A DNA stretch of 64,000 bases from G965204755 sp965243415 (GTDB lineage: Bacteria; Acidobacteriota; Vicinamibacteria; Marinacidobacterales; Marinacidobacteraceae): assembly GCA_965243415.1 (NCBI GenBank), contig OZ251549.1:1798001-1862000 (forward strand). Reading direction: 5' to 3'. Below, piece by piece: positions 55,154-62,617 of this stretch. The translations under genes were made by a program, and so were the position numbers. The notes below the pieces were generated by a model. It saw only the letters and a program-made list of their open reading frames with translations. It ran no database searches and was not told where the DNA came from. The first letter of the stretch is position 1, and each line of letters opens with the position of its first letter.

Positions 55154-55545
55154 CCAATTCGCTCCCGGTGACGCTTCCCGGAGTCACGGCGAGCCGCTGC
55201 CGGCGTAGCCACCGGAGCGCGCCTGACCCGGTGAACGGAGTCTTCCCGAGGCCCTCTTCGGCGACCGCTGCCGGCCGGCCGGCGCGGTCGGGTTCGCTGC
55301 CGGCGACGGCTCGGAAGGCGCCGCCCGAGGGCGGTTTCGGCAGTTCGTCCGAAACGGAATTCGGGGCGGGCGGGAATCGGCGCGGGTGCCTTCCATGGGG
55401 GCCTGGAAGGAGGCGCCGGTTCGGCCGGACCGGCATCGGCGCCCTCGGCCCGGGCGCGATCCGGAGGAAGGACTCGCAGGAAGGGTTCGCCGATCTCCGC
55501 CCCGTTCGAGTCGGCCGGAACTCGGGGACTGCGCTCCGGGAAGTT
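55154..55545 (+). repeat. Coiled-coil unit 3: leader and first ~20 codons only
   Basis: A third copy of the unit leader, then the 5' end of the gene (start position AGG at 55478, as in copy 2). Similarity stops near 55545, after GGGAAGTTTCG. The shared AGG and following bases suggest copies 2 and 3 share a more recent ancestor with each other than with copy 1. The stretch 55546-55606 shows nothing further. Confidence 0.75.
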
Positions 55546-55606
55546 TCGGTCGCGGGCGCGTTCGGCGCCGGCAGAGTCGGCGCCCTGAGGTTCGGCGCCG
55601 CTCCGG

Positions 55607-55858
55607 TCACCTTCCGGGGATCTCGTCGTCGGCGATCGCTTCGGCGAGGTGCCGGTTCTCGTTCTCCGAGAGGTCGGGCCGGCCGGATTCGCCCGACGCG
55701 CAGATCGCGGAAAGATCGGCGCGGCGGGATTCCTTCTCCAGGTCCTCGATCAGGAGGCGGCGGACATACCCGGCGAACGAGAGACCGAGTTCCCGGGCTC
55801 GCGCCTGCCCGCGGCGGAGCAGTGCCGGGTCGAGCGAGATCCGGGTCCGAACCCTCAT
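55607..55858 (-). CDS. Ribbon-helix-helix (CopG/Arc-like) protein, solitary antitoxin-like
   Basis: An 83-residue protein. VRTRISLDPALLRRGQARARELGLSFAGYVRRLLIEDLEKES fits a ribbon-helix-helix DNA-binding fold (strand, helix A, turn, helix B) near the N-terminus; the acidic tail could bind a partner. The ATG is at 55858. No toxin gene adjoins it: on one side is the coiled-coil remnant, on the other the dehydratase gene. It may be an orphan antitoxin or a small regulator. Confidence 0.65.
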   Translation of the reverse strand: MRVRTRISLDPALLRRGQARARELGLSFAGYVRRLLIEDLEKESRRADLSAICASGESGRPDLSENENRHLAEAIADDEIPGR

Positions 55859-55926
55859 CGCGTCGTCACCATCCTGCCCGGATCGAGGTTTCGGCGTTCG
55901 TTCCGCCCCGGGCCGTTACCGGGCGG

Positions 55927-56931
55927 CTACCGGGCGGAGGTCGGGGTCTCGCCGGCGAGGATGCGGGTGAGCACCGCGGTCTCCACATTGCCGCCGGAGA
56001 CCACGCAGACGATCTTCCGCGGGAGGTGTCCGTTCCCGGCGGCCTCCCGGCGCGGGACCCGGTCGGCGAGCGCCACCGCCACCGGGCAGGCGCCGGCGCC
56101 CTCGGCCACCACGCGGGCCGACCCGGCGAGGACGCGCACCGCTTCGGCGGCTTCGTCCGGCGTCGCGGAGAGCGGCTCGGCGAGCAGTTCCCGCACGAAC
56201 GGCCACATGGGGTCGAGCACCGTGTTGCCGCCGATCCCGTCCACGAAACTGGGCGCGGTGTCGATCCACACCGGGCCGCCCCCGGCGAAAGCCGCCGCCA
56301 CCTTCGCCGAAGTCGAAACCTCCACCGGATGCACCGGCGCCTTCGATCCCCTTTGGCGCAGGGCGCTCGCGATGCCGCAACTGAGCCCGCCGCCGCCGAA
56401 GGGCACCAGCACCGCTTCGACTCCCGGCAGGTCCTCGAGGATCTCCAGGCCGATGCTGCCGTTCCCGGCCATCACCGCCGGCTCTTCGACCGGATGGACG
56501 AACCGGGCGTCGAGGCCGGGATAGGAGTGGCTCACGATCGCCTGCCACCAGTCGGCGAAGGGCGCCACGACGATCTCGGCGCCGAGGGCGGCGATGGCGC
56601 GGCGCTTGTTCTCCGGGGAGGTCTCGGGGACCACCACGGTGCAGCGGACGCCGCGCTCCCCGGCCATGAAGGCCACCGCCTGCGCCCAGTTCCCGGCGCT
56701 GGCGGTCATGACCCCGCGGCGCAGGTCGGCGTCCGGGATCCCGGCGAAGAGCGCCGCCGCCGCCCGGATCTTGAAGGAGGCGAAGGGCTGCAGGTTCTCC
56801 AGTTTCAGCCAGATCTCGTCGGCGCTCCCGTCAGGGTCGGCGGCGGGGTGGCGGAGGCGCACCAGGGGGGTGCGGAGGGCGTAGGGGGCGATCCGCTCCC
56901 GGGCGGCCTCGATGTCGGCGAGCGGGATCAT
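55927..56931 (-). CDS. Threonine/serine dehydratase-like PLP enzyme
   Basis: A fold-type II PLP protein, 334 residues. The PLP Lys is in LQPFASFKIRAA, the Asn loop in SAGNWAQAVAFM, and the glycine loop is PFGGGGLSCGIA. No ACT regulatory domain, so it resembles catabolic threonine dehydratase or serine racemase. The motif SxKxRGA reads SFKIRAA here. Substrate not certain. Divergent from coaX across a 115-bp gap. Confidence 0.85.
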   Translation of the reverse strand: MIPLADIEAARERIAPYALRTPLVRLRHPAADPDGSADEIWLKLENLQPFASFKIRAAAALFAGIPDADLRRGVMTASAGNWAQAVAFMAGERGVRCTVVVPETSPENKRRAIAALGAEIVVAPFADWWQAIVSHSYPGLDARFVHPVEEPAVMAGNGSIGLEILEDLPGVEAVLVPFGGGGLSCGIASALRQRGSKAPVHPVEVSTSAKVAAAFAGGGPVWIDTAPSFVDGIGGNTVLDPMWPFVRELLAEPLSATPDEAAEAVRVLAGSARVVAEGAGACPVAVALADRVPRREAAGNGHLPRKIVCVVSGGNVETAVLTRILAGETPTSAR

Positions 56932-57046
56932 GGGGGCGATCCTGAGGCGAGGGGGGTCATGGGGCGCGGAGTATCGCCGGTTCCCGCGGTCGGGCGGCCC
57001 GGGGCTGCCGGGGTCCGCGGCGGCGCGCCGGTAGCATTCCGCCGCC

Positions 57047-57811
57047 ATGCTCCTCGTCTTCGATGTGGGGAACACCAAGACCGCCGTCGGCCTCCACGAC
57101 GGCGAGCGCTGGGTGCGCGACTGGCGGGTTTCGACCGCCCCGGAGCGGCTCCCGGACGAGTTGGGGGCGCTGCTGGACGCGCTCCTCGCCGGGGTCCCGC
57201 TGACCCGCGACCGGGTGAGCGGGGTGGCGGCGGCCAGCGTGGCGCCCACCGTCACCGAGACCCTGCGGGTCGTCGCCGAGCGCCACTTCGGCCGGCGCCT
57301 GTTCGAGTTGACCCACCGGACGGCGCGGGGGATCCGCCTGGCGGTGGACACCCCGGAGGAGACCGGGGCCGACCGCATCGCGAACACGGTGGCGGTGCAT
57401 CGCCTCTTCGGCACCGCGGCCATCGTCGTGGACGCCGGAACCGCCATCACCTTCGATGTGATCTCGGCGGCCGGGGAGTACCGGGGCGGCGCCATCGCCC
57501 CGGGGCTCGGCGTTTCGGCGGAGGCGCTGGTGCGGCGCACCGCCCGGCTGCCCCGGGTGGAACTCTCGCCGCCGAAGCGGGTCATCGGCACCCACACGGT
57601 GGCGGCGCTGCGCTCGGGGCTGATCCACGGCTGGACCGGCATGGTGCGGGAGATGGTGCGGCTGCTGCGGGAGGAGATCGGCGAGGACTGCCCGGTGATC
57701 GCGACGGGCGGGCTGGCGCGGCAGGTGGCCGAGTGGACCGGCGTGGTGGACCGGGTGGAGGAACGCCTCACGCTGGACGGCGTGCGGCTGGTGTACGCCG
57801 ACCACCACTGA
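57047..57811 (+). CDS. coaX: Type III pantothenate kinase
   Basis: First step of CoA synthesis. ASKHA-fold motifs: DVGNTKTAVGL near residue 6, the pantothenate-site GADRIAN near 105, DAGTAITFDVI near 128, and GGAIAPGLGVSAEAL. 254 residues, normal length. Its last ~140 bp are repeated immediately downstream (57920-58070). Confidence 0.93.
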   Translation: MLLVFDVGNTKTAVGLHDGERWVRDWRVSTAPERLPDELGALLDALLAGVPLTRDRVSGVAAASVAPTVTETLRVVAERHFGRRLFELTHRTARGIRLAVDTPEETGADRIANTVAVHRLFGTAAIVVDAGTAITFDVISAAGEYRGGAIAPGLGVSAEALVRRTARLPRVELSPPKRVIGTHTVAALRSGLIHGWTGMVREMVRLLREEIGEDCPVIATGGLARQVAEWTGVVDRVEERLTLDGVRLVYADHH

Positions 57812-57888
57812 GTCGGGGCCCCGGTCGTTCCGGTCGGCGGCGGGGCGTGACTGCCCGAAGCGCGGCGCCGGGCCTTACGGCGGCCGTC

Positions 57889-57915
57889 TGTCAGAAATGT
57901 GCTCTGCGTTCTGAC
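57889..57915 (+). promoter_or_regulatory. Decayed AbiE operator, copy 1
   Basis: TGTCAGAAA and TTCTGAC are separated by 11 bases. The TATACT box of the later copies has become GCTCTGC. Instead of an antitoxin gene it is followed by a copy of the coaX 3' end, joined at GGAGATCG. Confidence 0.6.
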
Positions 57916-57919
57916 GGTC

Positions 57920-58070
57920 GGAGATCGGCGAAGACTCGCGGTGGTCCCCACCGGCGCGCCTGGCGCGGCAGGTGGTCGAGCGGGACAGCGTGGTGGACCG
58001 GGTGGAGGAACGCCTCACCCTCGACAGCGCTCGGCAGGTGGACTCCGACCACCACTGAGTCGGGAACCCC
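57920..58070 (+). repeat. Duplicated 3' end of coaX
   Basis: A diverged copy of 57673-57823, offset 247 bp, including the TGA (58056 against 57809). It begins at GGAGATCGGCGA, the same word found at the start of the antitoxin leaders (GGAGATCGTC), so the junction coincides with microhomology. The rest of 57812-58162 holds the two operators and short spacers, no gene. Confidence 0.85.
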
Positions 58071-58120
58071 CCCGCCACGGCGCGCCCGCCCCGGTCCGCG
58101 CTGGGCCCTCGGCGCCTGGG

Positions 58121-58148
58121 TGTCAGAAAAAGTGGTATGGTTTCTGAC
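58121..58148 (+). promoter_or_regulatory. AbiE operator/promoter, copy 2 (unit A)
   Basis: Inverted repeat TGTCAGAAA ... TTTCTGAC upstream of the frameshifted antitoxin copy A. The -10 position reads TATGGT, weaker than TATACT in units B-D. Confidence 0.65.
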
Positions 58149-58162
58149 GACCGGGGATCGTC

Positions 58163-58761
58163 GTGGCCAGCCTGTCGGAGCGGATCATGGAGCAGGCCGT
58201 CGCGCTTCCCGAGGCGGCGCCGATCTGCGCCGGGGCGTTCCTCCACCTGGGGAACCGCTCCGCCGTGGGTCAGGCGCTCGCGCGGCTGACCCGATCGCGT
58301 CGCCTGTTCCGCATCTGCCGGAGGCGTCTATATGCGTACTTTCCGGACTCGCTTCGGTCTGCGCGGGCCGGAAATCGAGAAAGGGATCCCGGCACTCTCG
58401 GCTCTGTGGGGAGAGACGATCGTTCCGGCCGGAGGTTCTGCCGCCAATGTCCTCGGGCTCTCGACTCAGATCCCGATCCGATCGGTGTACCTGACCTCCG
58501 GCGCCGACCGACGGCTGCACTTCGGTTCGGTCGAAGTGTTCCTGCGACACGCTCCGCGCTGGCAACTCGTCGCGCCGCACCGCCCCGCCGGCGATCTCGT
58601 TCGCGCCTTCACCCTTCTCCATCGCCATGAGATCGAAGGAGCGCTCGAGTAAGGTGATTCCGCGACTGTCGGCCGAGGACCGGGCGGAACTGAAGGACGC
58701 GCTCGCGATCCTGCCGTCCTGGCTGGCTCGTCCGATCGGCGCGTTCCTGGCGGCGACCTGA
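58163..58761 (+). pseudogene. AbiEi/DUF6088 antitoxin copy A, frameshifted
   Basis: Homologous along its whole length to copies B-D. GTG start (ASLSERIMEQ). An extra base near 58319 (CTGCCGGAGGCGTCTAT against CTGGCGAGGGGTCTAT) breaks the frame after RLFRIC; the reading resumes in another frame (ALSALWGETIVPAGGSAANV), and a second extra base near 58649 makes GAGTAAGG from GAGAAGG. The end LPSWLARPIGAFLAAT is intact. Non-functional unless frameshifts are corrected. Confidence 0.88.
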
Positions 58762-58830
58762 GGCTCTCCGTCTTCCCGCTCCCGGAGCGCGAGACCCGCA
58801 GCCTCCTCGATCTGGCGGCAACCCGGGCCC
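58762..58830 (+). pseudogene. AbiEii toxin gene head, remnant after copy A
   Basis: Similar to the first ~22 codons of the toxin gene at 60935 (TCCGTCTTCCCGCTCCCGGA and CGCAGCCTCCTCGATC). The start ATG is gone (AGG). It stops where the next operator begins. Confidence 0.75.
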
Positions 58831-58849
58831 TCGGCGGCCGGATGGAGCC

Positions 58850-58878
58850 TGTCAGAAAACCGGCTATACTTTCTGACA
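58850..58878 (+). promoter_or_regulatory. AbiE operator/promoter, copy 3 (unit B)
   Basis: TGTCAGAAA and TTTCTGACA form a perfect 9-bp inverted repeat around an 11-bp centre that contains TATACT (58865-58870), a good -10 box. Leader GGAG lies six bases before the ATG at 58892. AbiEi of studied systems binds inverted repeats in its own promoter; this layout fits autorepression. Confidence 0.75.
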
Positions 58879-58891
58879 ACTGGAGATCGTC

Positions 58892-59488
58892 ATGGGCAGC
58901 CTGTCGGAGCGGATCATGGACAACGCCGCCACGCTTCCCGAGGCGGGGCTCATCTGCCCGGGGACTTTTCTCCACCTGGGGAACCGCGCCGCCGTGGATC
59001 AGGCACTGTCGCGGCTCGCCCGGGCGGGGCGCCTCTGCCGCATCTGGCGAGGGATCTATGTGCAATACCACGAGTCTCGTTGGGGGCCGTACCTGCCGGA
59101 GACCCACGAGGTTCTCCAGGCGTTGGCCGCCCTTTGGGGAGAAACGATCGTCCCCGCCGGGGGATCGGCGGCGAATGTGCTGGGGCTGACGACGCAGAAT
59201 CCGATCCGGTCGGTGTACCTGACCTCCGGGCCCAACCGCCGATTCAGCATCGGCCGGCGTCCGGTGCAACTGCGCCACGCTCCGCGCTGGCAACTCGTCG
59301 CGCCGTACCGCCCCGCCGGCAGGCTCATTCGCGCCTTCACCTTTCTCCATCGCCACGAGATCGAAGGGGCGCTCGAGAAGGTGGTTCCGCGGCTGTCGGC
59401 CGAGGACCGGGCGGAACTGACGGGTGCGCTCGCGGTCCTGCCGTCCTGGCTGGCTCGGCCCGTGGGTTCGTTCCTGGCGGCGACCTGA
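58892..59488 (+). CDS. AbiEi-family (DUF6088) antitoxin, copy B
   Basis: An intact 198-residue protein. The N-terminal winged-helix region (SLSERIMDNA, AGTFLHLGNRAAVDQALSRLARAGRLCRIWRGIYV after LICPG) is the antitoxin DNA-binding domain. The C-terminal domain (IVPAGGSAANVLGLTTQNPIRSVYLTSGPNRRFSI, LRHAPRWQLV) is typical of DUF6088/AbiEi. ATG start. Full length but followed only by a toxin-gene remnant, so it is a stand-alone extra antitoxin with its own promoter. Confidence 0.9.
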   Translation: MGSLSERIMDNAATLPEAGLICPGTFLHLGNRAAVDQALSRLARAGRLCRIWRGIYVQYHESRWGPYLPETHEVLQALAALWGETIVPAGGSAANVLGLTTQNPIRSVYLTSGPNRRFSIGRRPVQLRHAPRWQLVAPYRPAGRLIRAFTFLHRHEIEGALEKVVPRLSAEDRAELTGALAVLPSWLARPVGSFLAAT

Positions 59489-59560
59489 CCGCTCTCCGTC
59501 TTCCCGCTCCCGGAGCGCGGGACCCGCAGCGTCCTCGATCTGGCGGCAACCCGGGCCCTC
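59489..59560 (+). pseudogene. AbiEii toxin gene head, remnant after copy B
   Basis: The first ~22 codons of the toxin gene in diverged form; the ATG has become ACC. It ends in CCCGGGCCCTCGGCGG, shared by the other units just before the operator. Confidence 0.75.
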
Positions 59561-59577
59561 GGCGGCCGGATGGAGCC

Positions 59578-59605
59578 TGTCAGAAAACGTGGTATACTTT
59601 CTGAC
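59578..59605 (+). promoter_or_regulatory. AbiE operator/promoter, copy 4 (unit C)
   Basis: TGTCAGAAA / TTTCTGAC inverted repeat with TATACT at 59593-59598 between the arms, 15 bp before the GTG at 59620 and its GGAG. Confidence 0.75.
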
Positions 59606-59619
59606 GAACGGAGATCGTC

Positions 59620-60216
59620 GTGGCCAGCCTGTCGGAGCAGATCATGGAGCACGCCGCTACGCTTCCCGACGCGGCGCTCATCTGCCCCGGGTCGTTTCTC
59701 CACCTGGGGAACCGTGCTGCCGTGGACCAGGCGCTGTCGCGGCTCGCCCGGGCGGGGCGCCTGCTCCGGGTCTGGCGCGGTGTGTATGTGCGATACCGCG
59801 AGACTCGTTGGGGTCCGTGCCCGCCGGGGGTCCACGAGATCCTCCAGTCGCTGGGCGCCCTGTGGGGAGAGACCATCGTCCCCGCCGGGGGGTCGGCGGC
59901 GAACGTGCTGGGGCTGACGACGCAGAATCCGATCCGGTCCGTGTACCTGACCTCCGGGCCCGGCCGCCGATTCAGCATCGGGCTACACCCGGTGCAACTG
60001 CGCCATGCTCCGCACTGGCAACTCGTCGCACCGTACCGCCCCGCCGGCAACCTCATTCGCGCCTTCACCTTTCTCCATCGCTACGAGATCGAAGAAGTGC
60101 TGGAGAAGGTGATTCCGGGACTGTCGGCCGAGGACCGGGCGGAACTGGCGGACGCGGTCAAGATCCTGCCGTCCTGGCTGGCTCGTCCGATCGGTACGTT
60201 CCTGGCGGCGACCTGA
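59620..60216 (+). CDS. AbiEi-family (DUF6088) antitoxin, copy C
   Basis: An intact 198-residue copy with GTG start. Same domain order as copy B; differences are scattered single residues (LLRVWRGVYVRYRETRWG, FSIGLHPVQLRHAPHWQLV). The stop TGA overlaps an ATG (TGATG) that opens a 35-codon toxin-head frame, so it keeps the antitoxin-toxin junction of the complete operon. Confidence 0.9.
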   Translation: MASLSEQIMEHAATLPDAALICPGSFLHLGNRAAVDQALSRLARAGRLLRVWRGVYVRYRETRWGPCPPGVHEILQSLGALWGETIVPAGGSAANVLGLTTQNPIRSVYLTSGPGRRFSIGLHPVQLRHAPHWQLVAPYRPAGNLIRAFTFLHRYEIEEVLEKVIPGLSAEDRAELADAVKILPSWLARPIGTFLAAT

Positions 60217-60323
60217 TGATCTCCGTCTTCTCGCTTCCGGAGCGCGAGATCCGCAAACTCCTCGTTCGGGCGGCAACGCGGGCCCTCGGCGGTCGGGTGT
60301 CAGAAACGCGCTATACTCTCTGA
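60216..60323 (+). pseudogene. AbiEii toxin head, 35-codon open frame after copy C
   Basis: Begins ATG overlapping the copy C stop and reads MISVFSLPEREIRKLLVRAAT like the real toxin N-terminus, then runs through operator copy 5 to a stop (RVSETRYTL). It has no catalytic motif. It is the least decayed of the three heads and could still be translated as a short peptide. Confidence 0.75.
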
Positions 60324-60324
60324 C
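60298..60324 (+). promoter_or_regulatory. AbiE operator/promoter, copy 5 (unit D)
   Basis: TGTCAGAAA / TCTCTGAC with TATACT at 60312-60317. It drives the only unit that carries a complete toxin gene. It lies inside the 35-codon toxin-head frame, so transcription from unit C runs through it. Confidence 0.75.
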
Positions 60325-60338
60325 GACCGGAGATAGTC

Positions 60339-60935
60339 ATGGCCAGCCTGTCGGAGCGGATCATGGAGCACGCCGCCACGCTTCCCGAGGCGGGGCTCAT
60401 CTGCCCGGGGACGTTTCTCCACCTGGGGAACCGCGCCGCCGTGGACCAGGCGCTGTCGCGGCTCGCCCGAGCGGGGCGCCTCTGCCGCATCTGGCGAGGG
60501 GTCTATGTGCGATACCGCGAGACTCGTTGGGGGCTGTGTCTGCCCGGAGTCGATGAGGTCGTCCCGGCACTGGCCGCCCTGTGGAGGGAGACGATCGTCC
60601 CCGCCGGGGGGTCGGCGGCGAATGTGCTGGGGCTGACGACGCAGAATCCGATCCGGTCCGTGTACCTGACCTCCGGGCCCAACCGCCGATTCAGCATCGG
60701 GCTACACCCGGTGCAACTGCGCCATGCTCCGCGCTGGCAACTCATCGCGCCGTACCGCCCTGCCGGCAACCTCATTCGCGCCTTCACCTTTCTCCATCGC
60801 TACGAGATCGAAGGGGTGCTCGAGAAGGTGATTCCGCGGCTGTCGGCCGACGACCGGGCGGAACTGGCGGACGCGGTCGCGATCCTGCCGTCCTGGCTGG
60901 CTCGTCCGATCGGTACGTTCCTGGCGGCGACCTGA
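60339..60935 (+). CDS. AbiEi-family (DUF6088) antitoxin, copy D
   Basis: A 198-residue antitoxin directly coupled to the toxin: its TGA overlaps the toxin ATG (60933-60937, TGATG). ATG start with GGAG upstream (reads GGAGATAGTC here). It carries R in LWRETIVPAGG where copies B and C have G. This is the cognate partner by position. Confidence 0.92.
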   Translation: MASLSERIMEHAATLPEAGLICPGTFLHLGNRAAVDQALSRLARAGRLCRIWRGVYVRYRETRWGLCLPGVDEVVPALAALWRETIVPAGGSAANVLGLTTQNPIRSVYLTSGPNRRFSIGLHPVQLRHAPRWQLIAPYRPAGNLIRAFTFLHRYEIEGVLEKVIPRLSADDRAELADAVAILPSWLARPIGTFLAAT

Positions 60936-61951
60936 TGCCCTCCGTCTTCTCGCTTCCGGAGCGCGAGATCCGCAGCCTCCTCGATCAGGCGGCAACCGGG
61001 AGCGGCCATGCGAGGATCCTGGTCGAGAAAGACATCTGGGTGGTGGAGACGCTGCGGCTCCTCTTCGACTCTTCGTTCGGCGGCGACTTGGTGTTCAAGG
61101 GCGGGACTTCGCTCGTCAAGGCCTGGGGCGTGCTCCGGAGGTTCTCCGAAGACATCGACATCACCTACGACATTCGGGCTTTCGCCCCAGACCTGGTCGG
61201 TAGTGCGGGCGACGAAGCCCTCCCTCCGACCCGCAGCCAGGAGAACCGGTGGACCAAGGCGATTCGCCGTCGGCTCGATTCCTGGGTGAGCGAGAGCGCT
61301 CGGCCGGCGGTGGAAGCGGGTCTCCGGCAGTCGGTGTGGAACGCGGCTGTCCGGGTCGAGAAAGACCGTCTCTTCGTCGAATACGGGTCGCTGTTTGAAG
61401 ACCACCCGTTCGTGCAGAACTGGGTCATGGTGGACTTCGGGGCCCGCGCCACCGGGGAACCCCATGCGGTCCGCCCGGTGGTCTGCGACGCGGCGGCGTT
61501 CGTGCCCGGGGTCTCGTTTCCCGAGGCGCGGCCGGCGGCGATGCTCGCGGAACGCACTTTCTGGGAGAAGGCCACTTCGATGCATGTCTATTGCCACCGG
61601 GAGAAGGGGCGCGGCGACCGGCTCTCGCGGCACTGGCACGATGCGGTTCTCCTGGACGCCGCCGGCGTGGCGGAGAGCGCCCTCGCGGACCGGGAACTCG
61701 CGCGAGCCGTCGCCCGCCACAAGGCCATCTTCTTCCGGGAGAAGGACACCGCCGGCGAGTGGATCGATTACCTGGCGTCGGTTTCCGGGGCGCTCCGGTT
61801 GGTCCCGACGGGCGCGGCGCTCGAATCGCTCGCGGACGACCACCGTCGGATGGTGGACAGCGGCATCCTGTTGGGCGAGGAGATTCCGTTCGAGGATCTC
61901 ATGGATCGCTGCGCCGACCTCGAAGAGCGAGCGAACCGCGCCGCTCGCTGA
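60935..61951 (+). CDS. AbiEii-family nucleotidyltransferase toxin
   Basis: A 338-residue type IV toxin. The nucleotidyltransferase core is FKGGTSLVKAWGVLRRFSEDIDITYD (GGTSL with the DxD metal site in SEDIDI), and a later RHWHDAVLLD matches the family's conserved His/Asp segment. In characterised AbiE systems the toxin modifies tRNA or acts with NTPs and protects against phage; the antitoxin acts by repression and by neutralising the toxin. Full length, no lesion visible. It is the only complete toxin gene for four antitoxin copies. Confidence 0.9.
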   Translation: MPSVFSLPEREIRSLLDQAATGSGHARILVEKDIWVVETLRLLFDSSFGGDLVFKGGTSLVKAWGVLRRFSEDIDITYDIRAFAPDLVGSAGDEALPPTRSQENRWTKAIRRRLDSWVSESARPAVEAGLRQSVWNAAVRVEKDRLFVEYGSLFEDHPFVQNWVMVDFGARATGEPHAVRPVVCDAAAFVPGVSFPEARPAAMLAERTFWEKATSMHVYCHREKGRGDRLSRHWHDAVLLDAAGVAESALADRELARAVARHKAIFFREKDTAGEWIDYLASVSGALRLVPTGAALESLADDHRRMVDSGILLGEEIPFEDLMDRCADLEERANRAAR

Positions 61952-62058
61952 ACGCGCGTTCCGCAGGCCGTCGCGCCGAGGGTGGCGCCGGGCCGGGAGT
62001 TCCGGAACGGGGAAGGTGGAGAGTCCTCTGCGTTCCCGGGCCGGGGCTGGCCAGCGGC

Positions 62059-62105
62059 CGATGCTTCCCGATTGGCTGGCCGGACCCCTCGGGGACTGCT
62101 TCGCG
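62059..62105 (+). pseudogene. Possible 3' fragment of another antitoxin copy
   Basis: Read from the ATG at 62059, MLPDWLAGPLGDCFA resembles the antitoxin C-terminus ILPSWLARPIGTFLA (about half identical over 15 residues). Short and may be chance. Nothing else is seen between the toxin gene and 62180. Confidence 0.25.
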
Positions 62106-62179
62106 CGATCCCCCGGTCCGGGGCGGACACCGAACGGGGGACGACCGGCGCGGTAGCCGGGCCGCGCTAGATTGCAGGC

Positions 62180-62614
62180 ATGACTCGGCGGGAAGCGGTG
62201 CTGGCGGCGATGGCGCCGGCGGAAGGCGATCCCCACACGCCGACCCAACTCGAGGAACTGCTCTTCCTGGTGGACCGGGAGATCCCGGGCGCCATCGGCG
62301 GGCCGGTGTTCGACTTCCAGCCGCTCGCCTACGGTCCGGCCGACAAGCAGGTGTCCGTGGAAGCGGAGGCGCTGGCCGCCGACGGACTCGTCGTCATCGT
62401 GCCGGTCGGCTGGCGGCGCACCTTCGCACTGACTCCGAGGGGCCAGAAGGAGGCCGATCGGATCTTCGGGGCGCTCCCGGACCGAGCGAGGGACTACCTG
62501 CCGCGGGCCTCCGAGTTCGTCCTGAAGCACCGCTTCACCGAGATCGTGGCGGCGATCAATCGGGCGTATCCGGAGATGCGCGCCAACAGCGTCTTCCGCG
62601 ATTTCGGCGGTTGA
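62180..62614 (+). CDS. Panacea/YwgA-like small protein
   Basis: A 144-residue cytoplasmic protein. TPTQLEELLFLVDREIPGAIGGPVFDFQPLAYGPADKQVSVEAEALAADGLV resembles the Panacea/SocA and YwgA type (leading helix, LL.L.D, then a YGP motif), followed by LTPRGQKEADRI and a C-terminal helix. Panacea domains neutralise diverse toxins. The next gene begins 3 bp after its stop, so the two are one unit. Assignment is by motif only. Confidence 0.5.
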   Translation: MTRREAVLAAMAPAEGDPHTPTQLEELLFLVDREIPGAIGGPVFDFQPLAYGPADKQVSVEAEALAADGLVVIVPVGWRRTFALTPRGQKEADRIFGALPDRARDYLPRASEFVLKHRFTEIVAAINRAYPEMRANSVFRDFGG

Positions 62615-62617
62615 GTC

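Noticed and set aside
57889..60324. CRISPR array
   Set aside because: The repeated palindromes are ~720 bp apart with coding sequence between them; they are promoter operators of tandem genes.
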